Source: Deltaproteobacteria bacterium
GTDB taxonomy: Bacteria; Desulfobacterota; Desulfobacteria; Desulfobacterales; G020354645
DNA length: 64,000 nt
NCBI GenBank assembly: GCA_020354645.1
Contig: CP070652.1
Span: 691,065 to 755,064 of the forward strand
Direction: 5' to 3'
A model generated the notes under the pieces. That model was not told the origin of the DNA. It worked only from the letters and a program-made list of their open reading frames with translations, and ran no database searches. Within the stretch, counting starts at the first letter, position 1. Each line of letters opens with the position of its first letter. This document shows, one piece after another, positions 53,478 through 63,641 of this stretch. The position numbers and the translations under genes are program-made.

Positions 53478-56400
53478 ATGAAAGATATTAGAGAAATGAA
53501 AGGCTCGGTTTTGATTGTGGGTGGGGGGATCGCCGGTATGCAGGCTGCTTTGGATTTGGCCGACTCAGGCTTTTATGTCTATTTAATGGAAAAATCGCCG
53601 GCTATCGGTGGAATCATGGCCCAGTTGGATAAGACCTTTCCGACCAACGATTGTGCCATGTGAATTATCTCACCGAAACTGGTCGAGGTCGGCCGGCATA
53701 TTAACATCAAATTACTGACACAGTCTGAAATACTAGAAGTGTGCGGCGAAGATGGCAATTTTGAAGTAAAGGCTATCCGATATCCCCGCTATATTGATAT
53801 GGAAAAATGCATCGCCTGCGGCCTGTGTGCGGAAAAGTGTCCCAAAAAGGTCGTTGATGAATTCGAGTTGGGGCTTGCTCAACGCAAAGCGGCCTATGTG
53901 AAGTATGCTCAGGCGGTGCCCTTAAAATATACCATTGATCCCAAAAATTGCATTTATTTAATCAAAGGCAAATGCAGGGTTTGCGAAAAATTTTGCCCCG
54001 CCGGTGCCGTTAATTTCCACGACACACCGAAAGAGTTCATTATTAAAGTGGGCGCTATCATCCTGGCCAGCGGATGCGAAGTTTATGATCCGGCCACACA
54101 CGATATCTTTGGCTATGGGAGGTCTCCAAATATCCTAACTAGCCTTGAATTTGAACGGATTCTCTCCAGCTCCGGCCCTTTCGGCGGGAACCTGGTATGT
54201 CCTTCCGACAAACGCGAGCCGCAGAAGATCGCCTGGCTTCAGTGTGTCGGTTCCAGGGATGAACACCCTGGAGCCAAGGGCTATTGTTCATCGGTTTGCT
54301 GCACCTATGCCATCAAAGAAGCGATGCTGGCCAAAGAGCACAGCAAGGGTCCACTGGATGCCGCGATTTTCTATATGGATGTCCGTACTCACGGCAAAGG
54401 CTTTGAACGGTATTACAACAGAGGTATGGACGAGTACGGCATCCGGTTTATAAAGTCGCGGGTTACCAGAATAATACCCTTGGAAGATAGCGACAAACAG
54501 CTTATCCGCTATATTGACAATACCGGCGGACGCTTGGAAGAAGCTTTTGATATGGTGGTTTTATCCGTCGGTCTGGGTGTCAGCAAACAGGCCATCAACT
54601 TGGCAAGCAAACTTGGTATCGAGCTTGATAGAAATAATTTTGTGGTAACCAGCAGCTTTGAACCCGTTAGAACCTCCAGGCAGGGAGTCTACGTGTGCGG
54701 GAACTTTGAATCACCAAAAGACATCCCGCAGTCGGTTATTGAAGCCAGCGCAGCTGCCGGGGTTGCCGCTAGCCGTTTGGCCGAGGCTCGCTGGACAATG
54801 ACCAAAATCCAAAAGACACCCGAACAGATCGATGTGCATGATGAGCCGCCACGTATTGGCGTATTTATTTGCCGATGTGGTACCAATATAGCAGGCGTCG
54901 TTGATGTCCCTGCAGTTGTGGCGTATGCTAAAACTTTACCTTATGTTGTTCACGCCGATGAAAATATGTTCAGCTGCTCACAGGACACTCAGGATCATAT
55001 GACCCGCTTGGTCAAAGAAAAAGGCTTAAATCGTTTGGTTGTGTCTGCTTGTACGCCCAAAACACACGAACCGCTTTTTCAGGAAACCCTGACTAATGCG
55101 GGTATTAACAAATATTTATTTGAGATGGCTAACATTCGAAATCAGTGCGCTTGGGTTCACAGTCAGACCCCCCGAGAAGCTACGGAAAAAGCCAAAGAAT
55201 TAACCAGGATGGCCGTGGCGAAAGTGACTCTGCACCATCCGCTGACTGAATTGGAACTGGAGATGAACCCCCGCGCCCTGGTAATCGGCGGTGGTATAGC
55301 GGGGATGACTGCAGCCTGGAAGTTGGCCGAACAGGGATATTTCACTTATCTGATCGAAAAAAATGGAAGTCTCGGCGGACATGCCCGTCAGCTCCAGGAG
55401 ACCTGGCGGAGTGAAGATGTGCAGAAGAATCTGTCCAAACTGATAGATGCGATCCGGTCAAACAACAAAATTGAGGTTCATCTAAACACCAGGGTCAAAG
55501 CAGTGGATGGTTTCGTGGGCAACTTCAAAACGATCATCGAAAAAGACGGCCAGGAGGAAGTGCTGGTGCACGGGGTAACCATTATTGCTTCGGGTGCCGC
55601 GGAGTTTAAACCGGATCAATACCTTTACGGCAGAGACCCCAGGGTCATGACCGGACTTGAGTTGGATCAAAGGTTGATTGAAAACACGCTATTCCTAAAA
55701 CGGGAGATTGAATCGGTCGTTTTTATTCAATGTGTTGGTTCACGCATTCCAAAACGCCCATACTGTTCTAAAGTCTGCTGCACGCATTCCTTAAAAAATG
55801 CCCTGAAACTCAAAGAACTTAATCCGGCGATGGATGTGTTTATTCTTTACCGGGATATGCGGTCCTACGGACTGAGGGAAGATCTATATCGACAAGCCCG
55901 CGGCAAAGGTATTCACATCCTGCGATATGATTTTGATAGGGGGCTGGAAGTTGAAACCGTTAAGGAAAGCCTCCGGATAAGGTTCACGGACACGTCTTTA
56001 AGAAGGAAAATGGAAATTCGTCCCGATCTCCTGATATTGGCCACGGCAATAGTAGCGCCAAAAGAAAACCCTTTGGCACGGCTTTATAAAGTAGCCCTCA
56101 ATGACGACGGTTTCTTTGTGGAAGCACACGTTAAACTGCGACCCGTTGACTGTGCCACAGACGGTATTTTTATATGCGGTCTGGCCCATGCACCCAAGCC
56201 GATCGATGAATCAATCGCGCAGGCCCAGGCAGCCGCAGCAAGAGCCGCAACCTACCTGGCAAAGGACAGCATCCGGGTAGGGGGTGTGGTTTCTCATATC
56301 GATTCCACCTGCTGCTCCGGCTGTAAAGGGTGTATCAATGTCTGTCCGTATGGCGCCATATTTTTTGATGACGAAAACAGAAGAGCTGCAGTCAATCCGG

Positions 56401-56516
56401 CCCTATGCAAGGGATGTGGTGCCTGTGCAGCTGCTTGTCCCTCCGAGGCGGCGGTTCTAATGGGATTCTCGAAGGATCAGCTCTATGCCCAGATCAAAAG
56501 TGCCATCGTTGCTTAA
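53478..56516 (+). CDS. hdrA: HdrA-type heterodisulfide reductase flavoprotein, selenocysteine at codon 62, double module
   Basis: The frame runs 1012 codons across TGA at 53661-53663, which must be read as Sec: the flanks [15 protein letters not shown] match the HdrA motif where Cys or Sec occurs. A bSECIS-like hairpin follows. First module: FAD site [19 protein letters not shown] (residues 14-32), ferredoxin motifs [12 protein letters not shown] near 111 and CRVCEKFCP near 166. Second module from about 590: [21 protein letters not shown]-terminal 2x[4Fe-4S] near 943-985 ([13 protein letters not shown] and [12 protein letters not shown]). HdrA is the flavin hub for electron bifurcation. Here it heads an operon with MvhD and formate dehydrogenase; HdrB and HdrC are absent. 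ATG 53478 follows GGGAG. Confidence 0.9.
53679..53696 (+). promoter_or_regulatory. bSECIS-like hairpin of hdrA
   Basis: CTGGTC (53679-53684) pairs with GGCCGG (53691-53696), including two G-U pairs. The 6-nt loop begins with GA. The loop starts 21 nt after the UGA, as expected for bacterial SECIS elements. Confidence 0.6.
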
Positions 56517-56539
56517 TTTGTCATAGTTTGGAGATTTAC

Positions 56540-57049
56540 ATGAGTGAAAATGCATTTGAACCAAAAATCATCGCCTTCATGTGCAACTGGTGCACTTATG
56601 GCGCGGCCGACCTTGCCGGTGTGAGCCGTCTGCAATATCCACCGAATATTCGTCCGATACGGATCATGTGCTCGGCTACCGTTTCGCCGCATTATATTCT
56701 CAGGGCCTTTCAAGAAGGCGCAGACGGTATCCTGGTGGGCGGATGACACCTGGGAGACTGTCATTACCTGTATGGTAATTACATGACAATCAAACGCATA
56801 AATTTTCTACAAGAGCTGCTGGAATTTATGGGTTTGGGAGGGCGTTTGCATTTGGAGTGGATATCATCGGCTGAAGCCCAGAAATTTGTTCAGGTGGTCA
56901 AAGAATTTACTGAAAAAATACGACATCTCGGGCCAAATCCATTGAGAGGGTTCACGCTGAATAACCTGACGTTAGATGTAGGAGCGGCCGCGGGGACAGC
57001 TGCAAAAACAGCATGTCCGGAACCAAAAGAAACGGTTGCACAAAACTGA
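56540..57049 (+). CDS. mvhD: MvhD-type [2Fe-2S] electron-transfer subunit, selenocysteine at codon 69
   Basis: ATG 56540 lies 24 bp after hdrA; the product has 169 residues with Sec encoded by TGA 56744-56746 in DGILVGG-U-HLGDCHYLYGN. MvhD/VhuD proteins have Cys or Sec here. Other cluster ligands: FMCNWCTYGAAD (residues 14-25) and IMCSATV near 48. The protein passes electrons from a hydrogenase or formate dehydrogenase to HdrA. The last 25 residues are Ala/Thr-rich and unlike the core. Frames on both sides of the TGA match the family throughout. Confidence 0.92.
56763..56779 (+). promoter_or_regulatory. bSECIS-like hairpin of mvhD
   Basis: ATTACC (56763-56768) and GGTAAT (56774-56779) form a perfect 6-bp stem around TGTAT, with G as the second loop base. 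The loop starts 22 nt after the UGA. Confidence 0.7.
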
Positions 57050-57077
57050 CCGGTAAAAATTACCTAAGGAGATAGTT

Positions 57078-57884
57078 ATGAAAAACAAAATAAAAGAATG
57101 GCTGAAATCAGGCCAAATCGATATTTTTCTGGGTTATAAAACACTGCAAGGCCATCCACTTCCGCATGCTTTTGGAAAAGATAACCTGGAAGATATTGAT
57201 ACGCTTATCACCGGATCAAATTACTATCCCCTGGAGAAAATTGCCACAAAACTGGTCGCTGAAAAACCGGATATAAAAATCGGAATGATCACCCAGGACC
57301 ATAGCCAACGCGCCCTGAACGTTCTGTATATCTGGAATCAGCTGGATCCGGAAAACATCAAACCGCTGAAGGGGGACGGATGCTCCTCGAATCTCAAAGA
57401 ACATGCTGATGATTCACACCGGGAAGCGGGAAAATCGGGGCAATTTAAAAAACAGTTCGGGATGAACACTCATGCAAGCATCGAAGAAGCAGAGATTTTC
57501 GCTCAACAGGAACGCTTCCAGCGATGGATGTATGAATTTCAGAAGTGCATCAAATGTTATGGTTGTCGAAACATTTGTCCGGTCTGTTTCTGCAAGCAAT
57601 GTTCACTGGAACACTCAAACCTCATCGGCACCGGAAGTCTTCCGCCGGAAGCTCCCATATATCATCTCGTTCGGGCGGTACATATGGCCGGACGATGCAT
57701 CGATTGCGGCTTGTGTGAAGAGGCCTGCCCGGCCGACATCCCGTTGCGACTGCTCTACCGGAAGGTCAACGCAATCGTCACTGAATTATTTGATTATGAA
57801 ACAGGAAGCCGTTTGGATCAGTCACCATTCAGTATTATCGGTGAATCGATCACATTGAAACTGAAACCGATCGCGGCTGCCTGA
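57078..57884 (+). CDS. FdhB-like iron-sulfur subunit linking formate dehydrogenase to MvhD/HdrA
   Basis: A 268-residue protein. The first 150 residues lack Cys motifs and resemble the N-terminal part of FdhB/FrhB-type proteins; the C-terminal part holds Cys-rich motifs KCIKCYGCRNICPVCFCKQC (near 155-174) and CIDCGLCEEACPAD (near 211-224). It probably holds two [4Fe-4S] clusters and carries electrons from FdhA. AAGGAG precedes the ATG. The gene lies between mvhD and fdhA, 24 bp before the latter. No F420-specific feature is evident. Confidence 0.82.
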   Translation: MKNKIKEWLKSGQIDIFLGYKTLQGHPLPHAFGKDNLEDIDTLITGSNYYPLEKIATKLVAEKPDIKIGMITQDHSQRALNVLYIWNQLDPENIKPLKGDGCSSNLKEHADDSHREAGKSGQFKKQFGMNTHASIEEAEIFAQQERFQRWMYEFQKCIKCYGCRNICPVCFCKQCSLEHSNLIGTGSLPPEAPIYHLVRAVHMAGRCIDCGLCEEACPADIPLRLLYRKVNAIVTELFDYETGSRLDQSPFSIIGESITLKLKPIAAA

Positions 57885-57908
57885 ACTGAGGCAATAAAGG
57901 AATATAAA

Positions 57909-59954
57909 ATGGAATGTAAGTTTGTCCCTTCGGTGTGTTCCTATTGCGGAACCGGTTGTGGAGTGATCTTTCAGGTTTTGGATGGGAAACTGGTGGGTAC
58001 CCTGCCGATGAAAACCCACCCGGTCAATGAAGGCAAACTGTGTATCAAAGGATGGAACCTGCACGAGTATGTCAACAGCTTTTTGCGGCTGAAGTATCCA
58101 CTGGTGAAGACTTTTGGGCGTTTCATTAAAGTCCGATGGGATGAAGCCTTGCAGATCACCGCCGACCGTTTTAAAGAAATCATCGAAACGCACGGTCCGG
58201 ACAGTGTCGGGGTGCTGGTATCGGCCAAGATCACCAATGAGGAAAATTATCTGGCCCAGAAATTTACCCGGGCTGTTATCGGCACCAACAACGTGGATCA
58301 CTGCGCGCGCCTCTGACACTCTTCCACGGTGGCAGGTCTTGCCGCAGCATTCGGAAGCGGGGCCATGACCAATTCCATCACGGAAATCGAGGATGCCGGC
58401 TGTATCTTCGTCATCGGATCGAATACCACGGCATGTCATCCGTTGATTGCCCGGCGGATTTACCGGGCCAAAGAAAAGGGTGCCAAACTCATCGTAGCGG
58501 ATCCAAGAAACATTCAACTGTCACGGTTCGCAGACGTGGCCGTCAACCACCGCCTCGGCAGTGATGTAGCCCTGTTGAATGGAATGATGCATATCATTAT
58601 CAGAAACGCCTGGCATGCCCGGGACTATATCGCCGATAGAACAGAAAGATTCGAAGATTTGCAATCAGTGGTTGCAGCCTACCCACCTGATAAAGTGAGT
58701 GCCATAACCGGCGTTTCCGCTGAGAATTTGGAGCGTATGGCGAAACTCTATGCTACCAATCCACCGGCCGCGCTGATCTATGCCATGGGCATTACGCAGC
58801 ACACCACCGGTGTAGATAATGTCAAATCGTGCTGTAATTTGGCCATGCTTTGCGGCAACGTGGGGATTGCCTCCGGCGGTGTCAATCCTTTAAGGGGCCA
58901 AAATAACGTCCAGGGAGCTTGTGATATGGGTGGCCTGCCGAATGTGTTTACGGGATATCAACCGGTCAGCGATCCAGACGTGAACAAAAAATTTTCCCGA
59001 GCCTGGCGTAAAAATTTATCGGATAAGCCGGGTATGACCATAACCGACATGGTACCGGCCATGTTGGATGGTCGACTCAAGGCATTATACGTCATCGGTG
59101 AAAACCCAAAACTCAGTGATCCGGATTGGAACCATTTTAATCATGCTTTGAAAAATCTTGAATTCCTGGTTGTACAGGAAATCTTTTTATCGGAAACCGC
59201 TCAGGTTGCAGATGTGGTTTTACCGGCCGCCTCAGCAGCCGAAAAGGACGGTACCTTCACCAATTCAGAACGTCGCTGCATGCGCATCCATAAAGCCGTC
59301 GAACCGGTTGGAAAAGCCCTTGCGGATTGGCAGATTATCTCCAAGTTATCCACTGTCATGGGTTATCCAATGGAATATAACTCCCCTGAAGAAATATTTG
59401 ATGAAATGGCTGCGCTCACCCCGAAAAGTTATGCCGGCATGACCTATGAAAGACTGGGATTGAACGGTTTGCAATGGCCTTGCCCGGATCGCGAACACCC
59501 CGGAACACCTTATCTACATAAAAATCAATTTATTCAGGGGAAAGGCAAGTTTCACGGTATTGAGTACAAGGATCCGGCCGAGCTGCCAACCGATGAATAC
59601 CCTTATTTTCTAACTACCGGGCGAATGTTTGCTCATTATCATACCGGCACGATGACGCGGATTTCACCCCATCTGGATATTGAACAACGGACAGGCTATG
59701 TCAGCATCCATCCTGAAGATGCGGACAAACTGGCGGTAAAAAATGGAGACCCGCTGATACTTTCGTCCCGGAGAGGAGAGATGGAAGCTCCCGCAAGGGT
59801 TACACCCTCAGTGACTCCCGGCACACTGTTTCTCCCCATTCATTTTGGCGAAAACCCGACCAATGTGCTGACCAATGCAGAAGCTTTTGATCCTTTGGCC
59901 AAAATTCCGGAATTCAAGGTGAGCGCTGTCAATATTAAAAAATTAAGGGCTTAG
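57909..59954 (+). CDS. fdhA: Formate dehydrogenase catalytic subunit, selenocysteine at codon 136
   Basis: A 681-residue molybdopterin oxidoreductase. N-terminal [4Fe-4S] motif CSYCGTGCG...KLCIKG (residues 9-45). The catalytic residue is Sec from TGA 58314-58316 in NNVDHCARL-U-HSSTVAGLAA, the canonical FdhA motif. Bis-MGD-binding segments follow (GSNTTACHPLIARRI; NPLRGQNNVQGACDMGGLPN; VLPAASAAEKDGTFTNSERR) and a molydopterin-dinucleotide domain at the end. There is no Tat signal, so the enzyme is cytoplasmic. With FdhB-like, MvhD and HdrA it would couple formate to ferredoxin/thiol or NAD electrons. Confidence 0.94.
58329..58345 (+). promoter_or_regulatory. bSECIS hairpin of fdhA
   Basis: GTGGCA (58329-58334) pairs with TGCCGC (58340-58345), including one G-U pair, around the loop GGTCT. 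The loop starts 18 nt after the UGA. GGTCT is also the apical loop of the well-studied E. coli fdhF SECIS. Confidence 0.82.
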
Positions 59955-60394
59955 ATCAACGTATGGTAACAAGGGCAATAGATCGACGAATTGGAACCTA
60001 CACCGGGGCTGCAATTGCGCCTTTCTGAATCCTACGCTAAGGTGTTGCTGTCAATAAATTAGTATGTGAAGTTGAAAAGAAATTGGCCGAACTAATATTT
60101 CAAGATACTTATCTTAATCCTTTTAAGCAGCTGGAACCGGAAGTACGTTGCGCCCCCCGGGGCCTTCGCAAAGCTTGAATCCTTCCATGAAAAATTTTCG
60201 GATTCGGATTCGATATATGCGCATCTTGAAGAAGTGAAGTCACGCTGCCGTGGTTGTCGGCCTTACAAGTAAAGATTGATAACAAGAAAGAATGCCGCTT
60301 CTACCCGTTCATTACTTCAATCCTGGTTTCAACCCTACCGGGCTTTTTGTTAAACACTTCAAATTTATCACCGTAACAAAGTGGGAGATTATAC
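59955..60394. other. 440-bp region with fragments of decayed coding sequence
   Basis: No intact gene. Frames include KLVCEVEKKLAELIFQDTYL (plus strand, ending near 60178) and a Cys-containing stretch EVKSRCRGCRPYK ending near 60271, in different frames without starts. This suggests a degraded small gene after fdhA. No hairpin terminator was found. Confidence 0.35.
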
Positions 60395-61570
60395 ATGAAA
60401 TATCGCTGGAAACTGATGATATTGCTTCTGACTATTTCCGTGGTGCCGATTGTCGGTCTGAGAATGTTTGGTATCCACAATGTCCATTTAATGGCCGATG
60501 CACTGATCACCCAGGTAAAAAAAAATCAGGTCGACGATCAAACAAGCCGGCTTTCCGGATTGATATTGGAAACTATTCAAGACCGTGTCGCTGGAATCGA
60601 AATCATGTCAGCCGGTTTTGTGCTTTTTCTGGTATTGGTTACCGCGGTTCTGGCGCTAACCTTTTCGCGAACGGTTACCAAACCGCTGGACGCATTGACC
60701 CAGGCAGCTCAAAAACTCGCCGAAGGAGATTTTAAAACACGAGTGGATATCAGATCTAAGGATGAATTTGGAGATATGGGACGAATATTCAACAGTGTCG
60801 GCCCCCAATTAGAGGCACATTACAGGGTACGTCAGTCTTTGGATGTTGCCAATGAAATTCAACAACATCTTCTGCCTGAAACGCCTCCGCAAATTCCCGG
60901 TCTGGACATTGAAGGAACAGCTCTTTACAGTGATGAAATCGGCGGAGACTATTTTGATTATTTGTGTGTTGAAGAAGAGGGACAGGAAAAACTGTGCGTC
61001 GCAGTGGGAGACGTGGCAGATCATGGCATTCCGTCGGCCCTTTTGATGGCGACCGCCCGCGGTCTTTTGCGGTTGCGTGCATCAATGCCGGGTAGACTTG
61101 GAGATATTGTTGCCGACGTGAACAAAGCATTTGTTAAAGATGTCGAAAAGTCGGGTCGATTTATGACCCTTTTTTGGGCACAAATAGACAGGGGGCGAAA
61201 GCGGATGGATTGGGTCAGTGCCGGGCATGATCCGGCCATTATTTACGACCCGACGACAGACTCTTTCAAAAACCTTGAGGGCAAAGGAATGCCGCTCGGC
61301 GTCACAGCGGATGCAGAATATGAAGCGTCAGCATGTGAGATCGAGCCGGGACAAATTATTTTCATCAGTACAGACGGGATCCGGGAAACCCGCAATGAAA
61401 ACGGTGATATGTTCGGCAAAGACCGGTTGCTCGGTATCCTCCTCCAAAACGCCAAAGAGACTGCCCACACCATCAAAGGTTCTATCCTGAAGGCCGTGAC
61501 CGAATTCCGCGGTAACAAAGAACAAGAGGATGATTTGACACTGGTGGTTATAAAGGTAACGGATTATTAA
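60395..61570 (+). CDS. SpoIIE/RsbU-type PP2C phosphatase with membrane HAMP anchor
   Basis: A 391-residue protein. TM1 near 7-22, a short extracytoplasmic segment of about 45 residues, TM2 near 70-88 and HAMP near 89-142 (VTKPLDALTQAAQKLAEGDF). The PP2C-type phosphatase fills about 150-390: GGDYFDYL, AVGDVADHGIPSALLMATAR, WVSAGHDPAI, ISTDGIRETRNENGDMFG and EDDLTLVV, with all metal-binding Asp residues. Such enzymes dephosphorylate anti-sigma-factor antagonists. No partner STAS or anti-sigma gene is next to it. GGGAG lies before the ATG. Confidence 0.92.
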   Translation: MKYRWKLMILLLTISVVPIVGLRMFGIHNVHLMADALITQVKKNQVDDQTSRLSGLILETIQDRVAGIEIMSAGFVLFLVLVTAVLALTFSRTVTKPLDALTQAAQKLAEGDFKTRVDIRSKDEFGDMGRIFNSVGPQLEAHYRVRQSLDVANEIQQHLLPETPPQIPGLDIEGTALYSDEIGGDYFDYLCVEEEGQEKLCVAVGDVADHGIPSALLMATARGLLRLRASMPGRLGDIVADVNKAFVKDVEKSGRFMTLFWAQIDRGRKRMDWVSAGHDPAIIYDPTTDSFKNLEGKGMPLGVTADAEYEASACEIEPGQIIFISTDGIRETRNENGDMFGKDRLLGILLQNAKETAHTIKGSILKAVTEFRGNKEQEDDLTLVVIKVTDY

Positions 61571-61723
61571 AAGGGCTTGCCCGGGAGTTTATGAAAGTGA
61601 ATCATTAAAAGAAGCAAACCGCTGATTGCAAAGACGACAAAATTCTTGCAAAATTAACACGGGGTGTCATATAAGTCCGACTCAAATGATCGATCACATA
61701 TACTTTATCCGGGAGGTTCAGTC

Positions 61724-62854
61724 ATGAAAAAAGACACCCAGTGTGTTCACAGCGGCACTTATAAGGATGATATTACCAAAGGTGTAAACTCGCCAATTTT
61801 TACATCGTCATCATTTGGCTATTTGGACATACCTGAAAATGTCTACCCCCGCTATTTCAATACACCGAATCAAAAAACAGTGGTGAGCAAGCTGTGTGCT
61901 CTGGAAAATGCCGAGGACGGTTTGCTGTTCAGTTCAGGAATGGCCGCCATCAGCACCGTGCTGTTTTCATTTCTGAGCAGTGGCGACCATGTTGTTTTGC
62001 AAAGAGATATTTACGGCGGCACTCACCATTTCGTAACGGCCGAGTTTGAAAGGTTCGGCATAGAACATTCGTTTGTATCAAACCATACGGCAGAAATCGA
62101 AAATGCGGTGAGAAAAAATACCAAAGTTATCTATATTGAGACACCCTCCAATCCCCTGCTCCGGATTACCGACATTGAAGCAGTGGCTCTAATTGCCAGG
62201 TCAAAAAATATTTTAAGCGTTATCGACGGCACATTCGCCACACCCATCAACCAGAACCCGTTGGATCTCGGCATCGATATCGTTGCCCACAGCGGCACCA
62301 AATATATCGGCGGACATAGCGATATTTGCTGCGGCGCAGTTTTAACGACCCGCGAATTGACCCGAAGGATAATATCTTCGGCCGCCAATTTCGGCGGCAG
62401 CTTGAATGCGCTTACCTGTTATCTGATTGAAAGAAGTTTAAAAACCTTAAGCATCCGGGTGGCTAAACAAAACCGGAATGCACAATTTATCGCCCAACAA
62501 TTAGAAACAAATCCGCATATCCACAAAGTTTACTATCCGGGCCTGGAAACTCACGAAGGATTCGATATTGCCAAAAAACAGATGCGGGCATTCGGAGGCA
62601 TGCTGTCCTTTGAAGTGGAGCCACACGCACTAGACCCGGATCGATTTCTCAGAAACCTGCGTTTGATTCGACCTGCCGTCAGCCTGGGGGGGGTTGAAAC
62701 CATTATTTGCTCGCCGGTAACCACATCGCATGCCAAAATCAGTCCCCAGGAACGCGCTGAGCTTGGGATTACCGAGGGACTGCTTAGGCTGTCGGTCGGT
62801 ATCGAAGATGGCCATGATCTATTGACTGACATTGAGCAGGCCTTGTCGAATTGA
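61724..62854 (+). CDS. PLP-dependent Cys/Met metabolism enzyme (cystathionine gamma-synthase / methionine gamma-lyase family)
   Basis: A 376-residue fold-type I PLP enzyme. Pyridoxal contacts: FSSGMAAISTVLFSFLSSGD near 72-91, YGGTHHF near 98, and the Schiff-base Lys in VAHSGTKYIGGHSDI near 190. Family features: ESLGGVE-like stretch VSLGGVETIICSPVTTSH near 320, and a C-terminal LRLSVGIEDGHDLLTDIEQA. Start 61724 follows GGGAGG; the longer frame from 61664 lacks a site. Synthase, beta-lyase and gamma-lyase activities cannot be told apart here. Confidence 0.9.
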   Translation: MKKDTQCVHSGTYKDDITKGVNSPIFTSSSFGYLDIPENVYPRYFNTPNQKTVVSKLCALENAEDGLLFSSGMAAISTVLFSFLSSGDHVVLQRDIYGGTHHFVTAEFERFGIEHSFVSNHTAEIENAVRKNTKVIYIETPSNPLLRITDIEAVALIARSKNILSVIDGTFATPINQNPLDLGIDIVAHSGTKYIGGHSDICCGAVLTTRELTRRIISSAANFGGSLNALTCYLIERSLKTLSIRVAKQNRNAQFIAQQLETNPHIHKVYYPGLETHEGFDIAKKQMRAFGGMLSFEVEPHALDPDRFLRNLRLIRPAVSLGGVETIICSPVTTSHAKISPQERAELGITEGLLRLSVGIEDGHDLLTDIEQALSN

Positions 62855-62868
62855 GCGGTAACGCTCAA
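62851..62868 (+). terminator. Hairpin overlapping the PLP enzyme stop
   Basis: TTGAGCG-GTAA-CGCTCAA is a perfect 7-bp stem with a 4-nt loop; the TGA stop is inside the left arm. No U-run follows. Confidence 0.5.
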
Positions 62869-62870
62869 TG

Positions 62871-63036
62871 TCCGTGGTAAGTGGTCCGTTGTCGGTGGTC
62901 AATAAATGGATGGTCTGCCTGTTTTGTGCGCCAATGGTCGGCTTTATAATTATGAAATTCACTTCATCAAAACGGATACTGACCGAATCGACATCCAGCT
63001 TTTGATTGACAATGGACTACTGACAACGAACCACCG
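62871..63036. repeat. Degenerate GTGGTCCGTTGTC-type repeat arranged as inverted copies
   Basis: The unit GTGGTCCGTTGTCGGTGGTC (62890-62909) recurs in inverted, diverged form at about 62996-63038 (GACAACGAACCACCGACAA). They flank about 90 bp of AT-rich DNA. Similar low-complexity repeats are scattered in many environmental bacterial genomes. No ORF lies inside. Confidence 0.5.
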
Positions 63037-63039
63037 ACA

Positions 63040-63059
63040 AATTGAGTTTTAACTCAATT
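63040..63059. terminator. Bidirectional terminator-like palindrome
   Basis: AATTGAGTT-TT-AACTCAATT is a perfect 9-bp inverted repeat between the convergent PLP enzyme and OsmC-like genes, 10 bp after the latter's stop on the minus strand. Confidence 0.5.
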
Positions 63060-63068
63060 AGCGTTCAA

Positions 63069-63539
63069 TTAATCCGACGCATCTTCCATCTTCAACTCAT
63101 GGTTGAGATTGATGCAGCCGACCACGCTCTGGGCCCCCGGGCACAAATGGATGTAGTTATCCAGAGCCTCTTTGGCATCCTGCCTTTTTTCCGGGGGAAG
63201 CTTCAGCCAATATTGCACATTAATTTGGGTGATTTTAAGCACGCCGTTGACGTCTTCGATATCACCGGTGACGTTTGCTTTAAATCGATCTTGAAAGGTT
63301 CTAATTTTTTTAGCGCCCAGTACCCGGGCGAAAGTACCCATCATTCAGCCGCCCACGGCACCGACGATATGGTCCAATGTGGCTGCATGCTCCTCTTCCG
63401 GCTCGATGTTATAAAAGTCCTTGATACCGCCGTGGACGCCGTAGAAAACCGGTTCGTCGAATCCTTCGATCTCAGCCCTGCGGGTCGGGCCCTTTTCTCT
63501 CGTAATTGTGATATGCGACTGGTGAACAACTTTGGACAT
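63069..63539 (-). CDS. OsmC-like peroxiredoxin-type protein, selenocysteine at codon 65
   Basis: The frame starts at ATG 63539 (AAGGAGG upstream) and crosses TGA at 63345-63347 to end at 63069, 156 residues in all. The stop falls in HIVGAVGG-U-MMGTFARVLG, the place of the first catalytic Cys of the OsmC/Ohr family. The second Cys is in LDNYIHLCPGAQSVVG. Sec-containing OsmC-like proteins are known in Deltaproteobacteria. A perfect hairpin follows the UGA at SECIS distance. It would reduce organic or fatty-acid hydroperoxides using thiols. Confidence 0.88.
63314..63330 (-). promoter_or_regulatory. bSECIS-like hairpin of the OsmC-like gene
   Basis: On the minus strand CGCCC and GGGCG form a perfect 5-bp stem around GGGTACT. 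The loop starts with GG, 19 nt after the UGA. Confidence 0.7.
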
Positions 63540-63641
63540 GATTTCCTCCTTGACGGTGAGATAAAATAATTTGAAAAAAATCGGGTTTGTATTTATTAAA
63601 TCTGGTTATAAATACACACATTTTCAAGAAAGGCAATTGAA

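Noticed and set aside
57822..58517. 231-codon minus-strand frame opposite fdhA
   Set aside because: It is antisense to the well-supported fdhA and spans its Sec codon. The translation has no family features and is a shadow of the real gene.
60292..60735. 147-codon plus-strand frame overlapping the SpoIIE phosphatase start
   Set aside because: It is out of frame with the phosphatase, which has complete catalytic motifs, and its translation has no sensible composition.
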